Source of the DNA: Microbulbifer sp. GL-2
Lineage (GTDB): Bacteria; Pseudomonadota; Gammaproteobacteria; Pseudomonadales; Cellvibrionaceae
Direction: 5' to 3'
Assembly: GCF_007183175.1 (NCBI RefSeq)
Contig: NZ_AP019807.1
Location: 2,214,001 to 2,278,000 of the forward strand
DNA: 64,000 nt
The notes beneath the pieces were generated by a model, which was not told the origin of the DNA, made no database searches, and was given only the letters and a program-made list of their open reading frames with translations. Shown one piece after another: positions 1 to 8,012 of this stretch (its first letter is position 1; each line of letters starts with the position of its first letter). Both the position numbers and the translations under genes were made by a program.

Positions 1-1720
1 CCAGTACTGCACTGCCGGCACCGCCGGCGATGGTGTTCTCTTCAAGAGTCACCAGTAGCTGGTGGCTATCGGCCAGTTCATCAATTAATGCTTCGTCCAA
101 TGGTTTTACCCAGCGCATATCCGCTACGGTGGCACCGAGGCGCTCAGCTGCGGCCATGGCTGGAGCGAGCATGGTGCCAAAATTCAAAATTGCTACGCTG
201 CTACCCTCGCGTAGTAAGCGGCCCTTGCCGATGGGGAGTTCACGCATTTCTTCTTCGGTCGCGGTGCCCAGGCCGGTACCTCGTGGGTAACGCACAGCCG
301 CGGGACCATTGTGTCGGTAGGCGGTATACAGCAGCTGGCGGCACTCGTTCTCGTCGCTGGGCGCGGCAATAGCGAGGTAGGGAAGGCAGCGCATAAAGGT
401 CAGGTCGAAGCTGCCTGCGTGTGTCGGGCCGTCTTCGCCCACGAGGCCGGCGCGGTCAATGGCGAAGGTGACATCCAGGTTTTGGATGGCAACATCGTGC
501 ACCATTTGATCGTAACCACGCTGCAGGAAGGTGGAGTAAATAGCCACTACAGGCTTTTGTCCCTCGCAGGCGAGGCCTGCGGCCAGGGTCACGGCGTGCT
601 GCTCGGCAATGGCTACATCGTGGAAGCGCTCCGGGAAGCGTTTGGAAAACTCCACCATACCTGAGCCCTCGCACATGGCGGGAGTGATGCCGATCAGTCG
701 TTCGTCCCGAGCCGCGGTGTCGCACAGCCACTGGCCAAAGATATCCTGGTATTTGGGCAGCTTCTTCCTGCCCGGTACCGCAACCTGGACTTTGCTCTCG
801 GGCTCCAGTTTATTTAGCGCGTGGTAGCCCACCGGATCGGCCTCTGCTGGGCCAAAGCCCTTGCCCTTGGTGGTGGCGATATGCAGTAACTGGGGACCGG
901 GCTGGCTGCGCAGGTTGCGCAGAGTGTGCACCAGGTCGTGCATGTTGTGGCCGTCCAGCGGCCCCACATAATTGAAGCCCAGCTCCTCAAACAGGGTGCC
1001 GGGGGTGATCATGCCTTTGACATGTTCTTCAGTGCGTCGTGCCAGCTGCCAGGCTTTGGGAATCGCTGACAGTATCTTGCGGCTGCCCTCGCGCATATTA
1101 AGGTAGGTTTTACTGGCCAGGATTTTGGCGAAATAAGTGGCCAGGCCGCCGACATTTTTGGAGATCGACATACTGTTGTCATTGAGAACAACCAACATAT
1201 CCCGACCGGTATGAGCTGCGTGATTGAGCGCTTCAAAAGCCATGCCTGCGGTCATGGCTCCGTCGCCGATAACCGCGACTACTTTACGTTCATCAGGAGA
1301 GCCCAATGCCATCCCCAGGGCGGCGCCGATGGATGTGCTCGAATGGCCCACCCCAAAGGTGTCATACGGGCTCTCACTGCGCTTGGGAAAGCCGGACAGG
1401 CCGCCTTGCTGGCGCATGGTCAGCATCTGCTCGCGGCGACCGGTTAGGATCTTATGAGGGTAGGTTTGGTGGCCCACATCCCACACCAAGCGATCTTCCG
1501 GAGTATTGTAGATGTAGTGCAGGGCGATGGTCAGTTCCACCACACCTAGGCCAGCGCCGAAATGACCGCCGCTCTGGCCGACACAGTACAACAGGTACTC
1601 GCGCAGCTGGCTGGCAAGTTCGGGCAATTGGCGTTCATCGAGGGTGCGCAGTTGGGCCGGCTCGTCGATGGAGTCGAGCAGCGGCGTATGCGGACGTGTG
1701 CGTGGAATTTCTTCGAGCAT
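1..1720 (-). CDS. dxs: 1-deoxy-D-xylulose-5-phosphate synthase (3'-truncated by window edge)
   Basis: Catalyses the thiamine-diphosphate-dependent condensation of pyruvate and glyceraldehyde-3-phosphate, the first step of the MEP isoprenoid pathway, in the cytosol. The minus strand gives an open frame of about 573 codons from an ATG at 1720 to the window edge. It contains the DXS hallmarks HFGAGLGVVEL, the TPP-binding GDGAMTAGMAFEALN, DGHNMHDL, and AIAEQHAVTLAAG in the transketolase pyrimidine domain. The C-terminal transketolase domain has begun (RYPRGTG, LEENTIAGGAGS), so only a few dozen residues are missing compared with the usual 620-640. It lies downstream of xseB and ispA on the same strand, the classical gammaproteobacterial order, with a gap of about 95 bp after ispA. 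Confidence 0.97.
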   Translation of the reverse strand, partial: MLEEIPRTRPHTPLLDSIDEPAQLRTLDERQLPELASQLREYLLYCVGQSGGHFGAGLGVVELTIALHYIYNTPEDRLVWDVGHQTYPHKILTGRREQMLTMRQQGGLSGFPKRSESPYDTFGVGHSSTSIGAALGMALGSPDERKVVAVIGDGAMTAGMAFEALNHAAHTGRDMLVVLNDNSMSISKNVGGLATYFAKILASKTYLNMREGSRKILSAIPKAWQLARRTEEHVKGMITPGTLFEELGFNYVGPLDGHNMHDLVHTLRNLRSQPGPQLLHIATTKGKGFGPAEADPVGYHALNKLEPESKVQVAVPGRKKLPKYQDIFGQWLCDTAARDERLIGITPAMCEGSGMVEFSKRFPERFHDVAIAEQHAVTLAAGLACEGQKPVVAIYSTFLQRGYDQMVHDVAIQNLDVTFAIDRAGLVGEDGPTHAGSFDLTFMRCLPYLAIAAPSDENECRQLLYTAYRHNGPAAVRYPRGTGLGTATEEEMRELPIGKGRLLREGSSVAILNFGTMLAPAMAAAERLGATVADMRWVKPLDEALIDELADSHQLLVTLEENTIAGGAGSAVL

Positions 1721-1814
1721 CAATCGTATCAATGGCTACAGATAATGATAGTGAGGGGGATTGTATGCCCGTGACGGGCATAATGCATCCCAAAGGCGGG
1801 ACAGTTGCCTCGAT

Positions 1815-2723
1815 TCAGTGACTGCGCTGGACGATATAATCAGCCAGCTGTCGCAGCAACAAGGTGTCACCTGGCAGAGTGGCTAGGGCATCTAACGCCT
1901 GTTTGTGCAGGCCCCGCAGCTTTTCCCGTGCGCCGTCAACGCCCAGGAGGGAGACATAAGTGGGCTTGTTCAATAGGGCATCTGCACCCTGGGTCTTGCC
2001 CAATACTTCTGTATCCGCAGTGATGTCGAGGATATCGTCTTGAACCTGGAAGGCGAGGCCAATGGCCTGGGCATAGTGAGTCGTTGCCTGTAATTCAGCA
2101 ATGCCGGCGCCGCCGAGCAGAGCGCCCATTCGCGCGCTGGCGCAGATCAAGGCGCCGGTCTTCAGCCGGTGCATGGGCTCAAGTTGCTCCAGGGTGAGCG
2201 TTTTATCCACAGAGCTCAGGTCGATAGCCTGGCCTGAGACCATACCCCGGCTACCAGATGCTGCGGCTAATTCCTGTAAAAGCTGTAACTTGAGCGAAAG
2301 CTCGGTTTGGTCGGCCAGCAGCAGTTCAAACGCTAGAGTCTGTAGTGCATCGCCGGCGAGAATAGCGGTGGCTTCATCGAAGGCGATATGACAAGTGGGA
2401 CGCCCCCGGCGCAGGGCATCGTCATCCATCGCCGGCAGGTCGTCGTGGACCAGGGAATAGGCATGGATGCATTCCAGGGCTGCTGCGGTTGCATCACACT
2501 TGGCCAGATCAAAATCGACACCATGGAAGACTTGGGCGCAGGCATATACCAGTGCTGGGCGAAGGCGCTTACCCGGCCCCAGTGCGGCATAGCGCATGGC
2601 CTCAAAGAGTTTTTCCGCACTGGGAACAGGGTGCTCAAGAGCTTTCCGGATTCGAGCCTCAACCCGTGTGGCTGAATCTTGCAGAAAGGTCCGCAGCGCA
2701 GGGGAAGGGGTTGTGCTACTCAC
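1815..2723 (-). CDS. ispA: (2E,6E)-farnesyl diphosphate synthase
   Basis: Builds farnesyl diphosphate from dimethylallyl/geranyl diphosphate and isopentenyl diphosphate in the cytosol, feeding quinone and undecaprenyl lipid synthesis. The 302-residue protein has both aspartate-rich motifs of trans-prenyltransferases: the first at DDLPAMDDD with the following RRGRPT, the second at DDILD. Its length matches E. coli IspA (299). The start is GTG, placed directly after the xseB stop (TGAGTG), so translation is probably coupled. Transcribed with xseB and dxs, it links precursor supply (Dxs) to polyprenyl synthesis. Confidence 0.96.
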   Translation of the reverse strand: MSSTTPSPALRTFLQDSATRVEARIRKALEHPVPSAEKLFEAMRYAALGPGKRLRPALVYACAQVFHGVDFDLAKCDATAAALECIHAYSLVHDDLPAMDDDALRRGRPTCHIAFDEATAILAGDALQTLAFELLLADQTELSLKLQLLQELAAASGSRGMVSGQAIDLSSVDKTLTLEQLEPMHRLKTGALICASARMGALLGGAGIAELQATTHYAQAIGLAFQVQDDILDITADTEVLGKTQGADALLNKPTYVSLLGVDGAREKLRGLHKQALDALATLPGDTLLLRQLADYIVQRSH

Positions 2724-2975
2724 TCAGGTATCGCCTGCAGAGTCGTCGGCGTCGAACGGTAACTCGCGAATGTTGCCGCTCTCTTCCATCAGCAGTTTGA
2801 CCTTCTGCTCGGCACTAGCCAGTTTTTTCTGGCATTCACGGGTGAGTTTTACTCCGCGCTCAAAGTCTGCCAGGGCTTCTTCGAGAGGCAGGTCTCCCGC
2901 CTCCAGACGTTCTACCAGTTCTTCCAGGGCCTGCAGGCTCTCTTCAAAAGTTGCCGATTTTTTCTTTGCCGCCAT
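2724..2975 (-). CDS. xseB: Exodeoxyribonuclease VII small subunit
   Basis: Small regulatory subunit of exonuclease VII, which degrades single-stranded DNA in both directions with XseA. The 83-residue protein is mostly charged helix and shows the family pattern TFEESLQALEELVERLE, then GDLPLEEALADFERGVKL and CQKKL. The length is typical. It is the first gene of a compact xseB-ispA-dxs transcription unit, and the ispA start abuts its stop codon. xseA is not in the window, as is usual because the large subunit is normally encoded elsewhere. Confidence 0.95.
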   Translation of the reverse strand: MAAKKKSATFEESLQALEELVERLEAGDLPLEEALADFERGVKLTRECQKKLASAEQKVKLLMEESGNIRELPFDADDSAGDT

Positions 2976-3058
2976 AGCATCGCCTCATAATTGCGGGGCA
3001 ACCTTAGCCGCTGGCGCGGCAAGGGTCAATTAGAGGGGACTGATTCCTCCCCCTAAGG

Positions 3059-4531
3059 TTACCTGAGGGCCTCAAGAGATAGCAGGTAATGGGCCAGGGC
3101 CTTTTTCTGCTGATCGCTAAAGTCGTATTTCGGCATAGGAGGTGTTGGCGCATCGAAGTAGTTTGCCAGAGAATCCAGAGAGTATTTTTTGTTCAGGTCT
3201 CTTAAGGGCACCTGCTGCTGATGGCAGTGGGCACAATCGTGACTCTGGTAGAGTGTTTTCCCCTCCCGAACGGCGTCGGAATCTATGGCCGGTGGCTTTT
3301 TTTCAACGTTATTGGCGACCCTGGTTGGGAGGACAGTCGGAGTGCTTGGCACATTGCTGGGAGATAGTTGATATATCGCACCTGCATAGTCGTCTGAGAT
3401 ATAAATTTTTCCCTGGTTGTCTTCGGCTATAGCGACGGGTCGGCCGGAAACCTCGGTGCGGTCTTCACTGAGGAAGCCCCATAGGAAGTCCCTTTCGGAG
3501 ATATTTCCGCTTTCATCCCAGTGTAGGGAAACTACTTTGTAGCCATCCTTAACGCTGCGATTCCATGAACCATGCAGGGCTACCAGGGCTGCCCCGCGGT
3601 AGTTTTTAAGCTGCTCCGGGCTGCGTAGAAAACGAATGCCCAGTGGTGCATTGTGTGCGGCGAACTCGTGGACTGGTGCCACTGAAGCCGCGATCATCTC
3701 TTTTACCGTTGGGTTCTCATCGTCAATAAAATCGGGATCGGGCACTCTGTCGCCATAGGCGTAGGGCCAGCCATAGAAATTATCTGGCCGGATCAGGTTG
3801 AGTTCATCTGGAGGAAGGTTGTCGCCGAGCCAGTCTCGCCCATTGTCTGTGGCATAGAGTCCGCCATCTTTTGGAGACCAGTCGAAGCCAACGCTGTTAC
3901 GCAGGCCTGTGGCAAGAATCTTAAAGTTACTGCCATCGGGACGCATACGCATGATCGTGGCCCGTCGCGGGTCTTTCTCGATACAGACATTGCAGCTGGA
4001 GCCACTGCTCAGATAAAGCCAGCCATCGGGACCCATCTCGATGGTTTTTGTCCAGTGGCCACTGTCCTCCAAATTTTCGAGAATTCTCTGGTAACTTCCA
4101 GCCAGGCGGCCATCGGAATGATCGAGGGGTACACGACCGACAGCGTTACCCTCTGCGATATAGAGCCAATTCTCATGCAGCGCGAGGCCATGGGGGCGGT
4201 TTAGGTTGTCAATCAATACACGCTGATTATCCGCTTGCCCATCCCCATTACGATCGGGAGATAAGAGGGATATCTGCCCTTTCTTTGGCTGGGATACGAG
4301 AATATCGCCAGAACGGGTGATTGCGAGCCATCGCGCGCCGGGGACATTTTCTGCAAAAAGCTGGAGCCGGTAACCCTGAGCGGCTTTTATCCCACTCATC
4401 ACCTGTTGCTCGGTTGTTTTTACTCCTCCAAAAAGCTGGCGCCAGGGAACACTCACTCCCGATGCAACCGCCGATAAGGCGCCTGAAACCACGGCGACCA
4501 AGATAAGCAAAAAAATTAGCGTATATTTCAA
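3059..4531 (-). CDS. Secreted PQQ-dependent sugar (sorbosone-type) dehydrogenase with C-terminal haem c
   Basis: Probable periplasmic quinoprotein oxidising sugars or aldoses and passing electrons to its own cytochrome c. The 490-residue protein starts with a signal peptide (hydrophobic residues about 4-22). A six-bladed propeller of the soluble glucose/sorbosone dehydrogenase type follows, recognised by TGLRNSVGFDW, YATDNGRDWLGDNLPPDELN and FYGWPYAYGD. Near residue 433 there is a CAHCH haem c motif with a likely distal Met in PTPPMPKY. The substrate cannot be told from sequence. The gene is monocistronic and transcribed away from the Gac-box/small RNA region, which lies upstream of its ATG on the opposite strand. 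Confidence 0.85.
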   Translation of the reverse strand: MKYTLIFLLILVAVVSGALSAVASGVSVPWRQLFGGVKTTEQQVMSGIKAAQGYRLQLFAENVPGARWLAITRSGDILVSQPKKGQISLLSPDRNGDGQADNQRVLIDNLNRPHGLALHENWLYIAEGNAVGRVPLDHSDGRLAGSYQRILENLEDSGHWTKTIEMGPDGWLYLSSGSSCNVCIEKDPRRATIMRMRPDGSNFKILATGLRNSVGFDWSPKDGGLYATDNGRDWLGDNLPPDELNLIRPDNFYGWPYAYGDRVPDPDFIDDENPTVKEMIAASVAPVHEFAAHNAPLGIRFLRSPEQLKNYRGAALVALHGSWNRSVKDGYKVVSLHWDESGNISERDFLWGFLSEDRTEVSGRPVAIAEDNQGKIYISDDYAGAIYQLSPSNVPSTPTVLPTRVANNVEKKPPAIDSDAVREGKTLYQSHDCAHCHQQQVPLRDLNKKYSLDSLANYFDAPTPPMPKYDFSDQQKKALAHYLLSLEALR

Positions 4532-4662
4532 CAGTATCTTCCCTAATTAGATTGAACTTGAAATAAAGGTGTTTATAGTTGCGTCGCTCACTCACCGACC
4601 TTTGTTTTACCACAGGGTTCCTACCTGGTCCTCCCCTCCTTTGTGAAGGAAATATTTCACTT

Positions 4663-4680
4663 TGTGAGATATGTCTTACA
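4663..4680 (+). promoter_or_regulatory. GacA/UvrY-type upstream activating sequence
   Basis: The element reads TGTGAG-ATATGT-CTTACA. It matches the response-regulator box of rsmY/rsmZ-class RNAs (TGTAAG-N6-CTTACA) at 11 of 12 defined positions. A CATAAT -10 hexamer at 4724-4729 predicts a start near 4736. That centres the box at about -65, the position known for GacA boxes. No good -35 hexamer is visible, consistent with an activator-dependent promoter. Confidence 0.75.
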
Positions 4681-4735
4681 CAAAATTCAGCAGATTGCCC
4701 CTACTTTTTTCTCGCTTGATGTCCATAATTAACTG

Positions 4736-4863
4736 GCAGGGACGCACAAGGGACTGCACCTCTGCGGCAAAGGATAAATGGATTGCGCCGCTCGCCCTAA
4801 GGATATGGGCACCATCCTGTGAGACGCACCGCCCGGGCCGGATTGCCTGGGCGGTGTTTTAAT
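4736..4863 (+). ncRNA. RsmY/RsmZ-like CsrA(RsmA)-sequestering small RNA
   Basis: Predicted transcript of about 128 nt from near 4736 to the T-run after the hairpin at 4827-4858. It has at least six GGA motifs, several in apical loops. AAAGGATAAATGGAT lies between GCGGC and GCCGC arms (about 4763-4790). TAAGGATAT is the loop of a GCCC/GGGC stem (about 4795-4811). CGGATT is the loop of the 12-bp terminator stem. This GGA-in-loop design, the length and the upstream GacA-type box are the hallmarks of Rsm/Csr RNAs that titrate the translational regulator CsrA/RsmA. No open reading frame of note occupies the region. The exact 5' end is inferred from the -10 hexamer. Primary sequence of these RNAs is poorly conserved, so recognition rests on architecture. 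Confidence 0.72.
4827..4863 (+). terminator. Rho-independent terminator of the small RNA
   Basis: A 12-bp stem (CACCGCCCGGGC paired with GCCTGGGCGGTG, one G-U pair) with loop CGGATT is followed by TTTTAATT. No protein gene on the plus strand precedes it. Confidence 0.85.
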
Positions 4864-5364
4864 TGCCCTGCCAAGTTTTTTCCTTCCTGTTATTCAATAT
4901 AAATCTATTATTGGCTTTCCAAGTTTATAATTTCCAGTTTTCTGGGCTCTGCTTCATAGGACCAATTTTCCATCGGTTGAATTCATAGCTGTCTGGAATT
5001 TGTAATATTTATCCGCTTTAATGATGATAGGCCAGCCATTATTGCTCGGGCTGGCGGAGGGTGGCGCATTCAGTAATTTCCTAGCAGCAGTGCCCGTTTT
5101 CCCCCAGGCATTTTCACGCCTTTGGGGTACTGTCTTCTCATCGTTGAAATTTCCGGCAGGCTATTCCGCTTTTCCCGCCGTAAGTCCTTTTTCACTGGTA
5201 CTGAAGCTCTTCTTAAAGATCGAATCCCACCCCAAACTTCTCTATCCGACTTATCGGGATTGTCCGCATGCAACCTGCCAATATTCAAAATTTTATATTT
5301 TGATGGTTGTAGCGACAGTCGATATGAGTCAAGTTTTTCCGTTCGATTGCGGGGAGGCGAGGTA
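4864..5364. other. AT-rich intergenic region between small RNA and HNH gene
   Basis: No convincing gene. A hairpin with arms CCAGCC/GGCTGG lies at about 5033-5056. The HNH reading frame stays open upstream to a TTG at 5122, but that stretch has no family-like residues and no ribosome site. The HNH promoter probably lies in the AT-rich 4880-5020 part. Confidence 0.4.
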
Positions 5365-5934
5365 ATGCAAGCACGAATTTTACGCCTGAATCTGGCGGGC
5401 CAGCCATTGGAATGGCTCACATGGCAGGAGGCCTCCTGCCTGTATGTGCGCGACTTAGTTACTTGGTCCCTGGGGGGGATTGTGCAGCGAGTGCGTGGTG
5501 GGTTTAATCACAGCGGCAAGCGCTCCACCCTGGACCTGGCGGCAATCATTGCCTGTGGTGGCGCTCGTATGGCGCGTCCGCGCAGTCGACCACCATTAAC
5601 AAATCGAGCGCTTTTTTTTCGCGATACGCATACCTGCCTTTATTGTGGCAATCCCTTCAAGTCTATCGATCTTACCCGCGACCATGTTATGCCGGTGTCC
5701 AAAGGGGGCAAGGACTCCTGGGAAAATGTGGTGACTGCCTGTCGGCGTTGTAACCAGCACAAAGGCAATTATTTATTGGAAGATATCGATATGGAATTGC
5801 TGGCCTTACCATTTTGTCCGAATGCGGCAGAATACCTGGCGTTGATTAACAGTGAACGGATTCGAGGCGATCAGATGGAATTTCTTCGCGGCCAGTTTTC
5901 CCGGCGCAGGCAACTGGGATGGTTACATCATTGA
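5365..5934 (+). CDS. HNH endonuclease family protein
   Basis: Probable metal-dependent nuclease of the HNH superfamily, 189 residues. The C-terminal half has the complete motif: CLYC zinc knuckle, then DHVMPVSKGG with the catalytic His, WENVVTACRRCN with the second CxxC, and HKGN. The N-terminal part (LNLAGQPLEWLTWQEA) resembles the leader domain of a housekeeping HNH family common in gammaproteobacteria, which lies outside restriction systems or phages. I chose ATG 5365 because GGGGAGGCGAGG lies just upstream. The frame continues to a TTG at 5122 without such a site. No methyltransferase or toxin partner is adjacent. Its physiological role is unknown. Confidence 0.85.
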   Translation: MQARILRLNLAGQPLEWLTWQEASCLYVRDLVTWSLGGIVQRVRGGFNHSGKRSTLDLAAIIACGGARMARPRSRPPLTNRALFFRDTHTCLYCGNPFKSIDLTRDHVMPVSKGGKDSWENVVTACRRCNQHKGNYLLEDIDMELLALPFCPNAAEYLALINSERIRGDQMEFLRGQFSRRRQLGWLHH

Positions 5935-5950
5935 GGGGCGGCTGAAAAAT

Positions 5951-5980
5951 AAAAAAGGGACTTATTGTCCCTTTTTTATT
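5951..5980. terminator. Bidirectional Rho-independent terminator
   Basis: AAAAAAGGGAC-TTATT-GTCCCTTTTTT hairpin between the convergent HNH and ddl genes. T-runs on both strands suit both directions. Confidence 0.9.
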
Positions 5981-6015
5981 TTGTGCTGTTGTATAGGCGG
6001 CAACACTTTTCCTAA

Positions 6016-7026
6016 TTATTGGGCTTGAGCTGAATCAGATACGGCAGAGCGTATTAGGCCCGTTAGGTATTCGGTAAAATCGTGGCCGTAATTCTCCATC
6101 ATTTTGGGGAACATGGAGTTTGGAGTCATCCCAGGGAAAGTATTGACTTCGTTGAGGTACAGTTCACCAGTATCGGTCAGGAAAAAATCAATACGGGATA
6201 AATCTTTTAGTTTCAAAGCCTTAAAAGTAAGCACCGAAACTTGCTCGATCCATTCCAGCTGCTCCTCACTCAGTCCTTCTGCTTCAATAAACGTCTCGGC
6301 GCGGCTGCCCGAGGCATACTTTTCTTTGTAGGTGTAGAAAGTGTCCGATGGTGCGCGGACCTCACCGGGGCGAGTTGCGATTAACTCCTCCTCAAAGGTA
6401 TAAACTGCTACTTCCAGCTCGCGGGCGTTCAGGGCCTTTTCCACCAGAACGTAGGGTGAGAGGGTAAAGGCTTTCTTAACCGCATCTATCAGTTCTTCTT
6501 TTCGTGTGACTTTGAAGCAACCAACCGAAGAGCCCTGATTTGAGGCTTTGATAAATACTGCTTCCCACTCCTCCAAGGCTGCATGAGCTTTATCCAACTC
6601 TTCCTCTTCCAGGCTGTGCAGGAACAGGTAGGGAGTGTTATTGATCCCCAGGGCACTCAGCCACATTTTAGTTTTGATTTTGTTAAAGCAGGTTTTGCTC
6701 GCTTCAGGTGCGGACCCAAAGTAAGGGATTCCGAACATCTCCAACTGGGATTGCAGGTCACCGGTTTCACCGGGGTAGCCGTGGATTGCGGGGATTACAT
6801 AGTCCACACTCCAGGCGTTACCTTGTTCATCGCGTATCTTGCGATCGTAAAAGATATGGTAAACCCGGCCCTGTTTATCAGTAAGGCAGCCACTCGCATC
6901 CATCTCAACTCGCTTTAAGGAGATGTCTTCAGCTTGGGCCAGTTGCTCTTCAATAAAGTCAGCGGTTCGCAGGGACACTTCGTGCTCGCTGCCGCCACCG
7001 CCGCAGATAAGCAAGGTGTTGATCAT
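6016..7026 (-). CDS. ddl: D-alanine--D-alanine ligase family enzyme
   Basis: ATP-dependent ligase making the D-Ala-D-Ala dipeptide for peptidoglycan precursors in the cytosol. The 336-residue ATP-grasp protein has GGGGSEHEVSL near the N-terminus, HGYPGETGDLQS, the ATP-loop KASNQGSSVGC and the C-terminal metal/phosphate site EVNTFPGMTPNSMFP. It stands alone, outside a division and cell wall (mur-fts) cluster, so it is more like DdlA than DdlB in context. It is followed by a strong terminator and preceded by mepA on the same strand with only a 4-bp gap, which suggests co-transcription of two cell-wall genes. HGYPGETG departs slightly from the commoner HGxxGEDG, so specificity for another terminal residue cannot be fully excluded. 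Confidence 0.9.
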   Translation of the reverse strand: MINTLLICGGGGSEHEVSLRTADFIEEQLAQAEDISLKRVEMDASGCLTDKQGRVYHIFYDRKIRDEQGNAWSVDYVIPAIHGYPGETGDLQSQLEMFGIPYFGSAPEASKTCFNKIKTKMWLSALGINNTPYLFLHSLEEEELDKAHAALEEWEAVFIKASNQGSSVGCFKVTRKEELIDAVKKAFTLSPYVLVEKALNARELEVAVYTFEEELIATRPGEVRAPSDTFYTYKEKYASGSRAETFIEAEGLSEEQLEWIEQVSVLTFKALKLKDLSRIDFFLTDTGELYLNEVNTFPGMTPNSMFPKMMENYGHDFTEYLTGLIRSAVSDSAQAQ

Positions 7027-7030
7027 AGAA

Positions 7031-7945
7031 TTATTCCGTCGTGGTGCCAGTAGGTGGGGCCAGTAAGACCTGCTGACATTGCTGTGGCATCGTCTTTGGT
7101 TTGGGCTTTGTCGGCTTTGTCTTGGTGCCGTTTAGTATTGCGTAGAATTCTTCACTAAACCACCAGTCCAGGTCGTTGCCACAAGGCGCGGTGCGCACTG
7201 GCGCCTGGGGTTTGCAGTTGCTACTTCCCTCGGGGCAGGTTAGGCGCACATGGAAATGGTAATTGTGTCCCCACCAAGGGCGTACTTTGCGCAGCCACTC
7301 GTTATCTATGCCTGAAATTTCACATAGCTGGCGTTTGATGGTGGGGTGGACAAAGATACGTTCCACTCGCTGGTCCTCCGCAGCCATGCGCAGGATTTTG
7401 GGGACCCGTTCGTCCCAGTTTTCCTTTATCAAGCGATGCTGGCGCGCATCTGCCAGCGGAATGGCGGAGATATTGTCGCGCTCCCATTGGGTTAGGGGAC
7501 GCTCTGCAGCGCGCCGGTCCTGGGAATACCAGATATCCACATCCAGGCCCGTTTGGTGGCTGCTGTGTCCACCGCTGCCAAAGGGTCCACCTCGGGCCAT
7601 GGACATATCGCCTATCTGTATTCTACCCAGGTCATTCTGCGCCACGCTCTGTGAGAAGTCCTTCAGGAATGCGATGGTATTTGGGTGGGCAAAGTGGCGT
7701 TCTCGGCCCGTGCGCACCAACTGGTAACCCTCACCGCGCAGGGGGAGGGTTTTCCCCCCGGCGAGACAGCCATTGGTATAGGTACCGATACTGGAGGCAG
7801 CCTGGGCACTGGGTTTTTCAGCCTGCTCCCAAGGGTTGGCCAGTGCAATGCCACTGAGCGCCATAGAAGCGATTGCCAGGGAGTGGGCAATCAATTTAGG
7901 GAGTTTGATTGTGAGGTACTCAGATGGAAGGTACATAGTTCCCAA
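7031..7945 (-). CDS. mepA: Penicillin-insensitive murein endopeptidase
   Basis: Periplasmic zinc LAS-family peptidase that cuts D-alanyl-meso-diaminopimelyl crosslinks in peptidoglycan. It has 304 residues with an N-terminal signal peptide (hydrophobic stretch about 15-35, ending ALA-N). Zinc ligands are visible in HSSHQTGLDVD (HxxxxxxD pattern) and in NYHFHVRL (HxH). The PFGSGGHSSHQ and WWGHNYHFHVR blocks are diagnostic. Paired cysteines (CLAGG, QLCEIS, LTCPEGSSNC, APCGND) fit the disulfides of MepA. The extreme C-terminus is Lys/Pro/Thr-rich. The stop lies 4 bp before ddl, so the two wall-metabolism genes probably form an operon. Confidence 0.93.
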   Translation of the reverse strand: MGTMYLPSEYLTIKLPKLIAHSLAIASMALSGIALANPWEQAEKPSAQAASSIGTYTNGCLAGGKTLPLRGEGYQLVRTGRERHFAHPNTIAFLKDFSQSVAQNDLGRIQIGDMSMARGGPFGSGGHSSHQTGLDVDIWYSQDRRAAERPLTQWERDNISAIPLADARQHRLIKENWDERVPKILRMAAEDQRVERIFVHPTIKRQLCEISGIDNEWLRKVRPWWGHNYHFHVRLTCPEGSSNCKPQAPVRTAPCGNDLDWWFSEEFYAILNGTKTKPTKPKPKTMPQQCQQVLLAPPTGTTTE

Positions 7946-7965
7946 GTTACCGGTAAGTCATTGTG

Positions 7966-7992
7966 GTCGGGCCGCAGCTGTGCGGACCCGAC
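7966..7992. other. Stable hairpin in the hisC-mepA gap
   Basis: GTCGGG-CCGCA-GCTG-TGCGG-A-CCCGAC folds into an 11-bp stem with one bulge. There is no T-run on either side, so it is more likely a transcript-end stabiliser or pause than a true terminator. It lies between the hisC-like stop (8013) and the mepA start (7945). Confidence 0.45.
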
Positions 7993-8012
7993 GAGTATAG
8001 ACAGGTAGCCTG

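Noticed and set aside
5122..5364. Upstream extension of the HNH gene to a TTG start
   Set aside because: No ribosome site at the TTG, sequence lacks family features, while ATG 5365 has GGGGAGGCGAGG before it.
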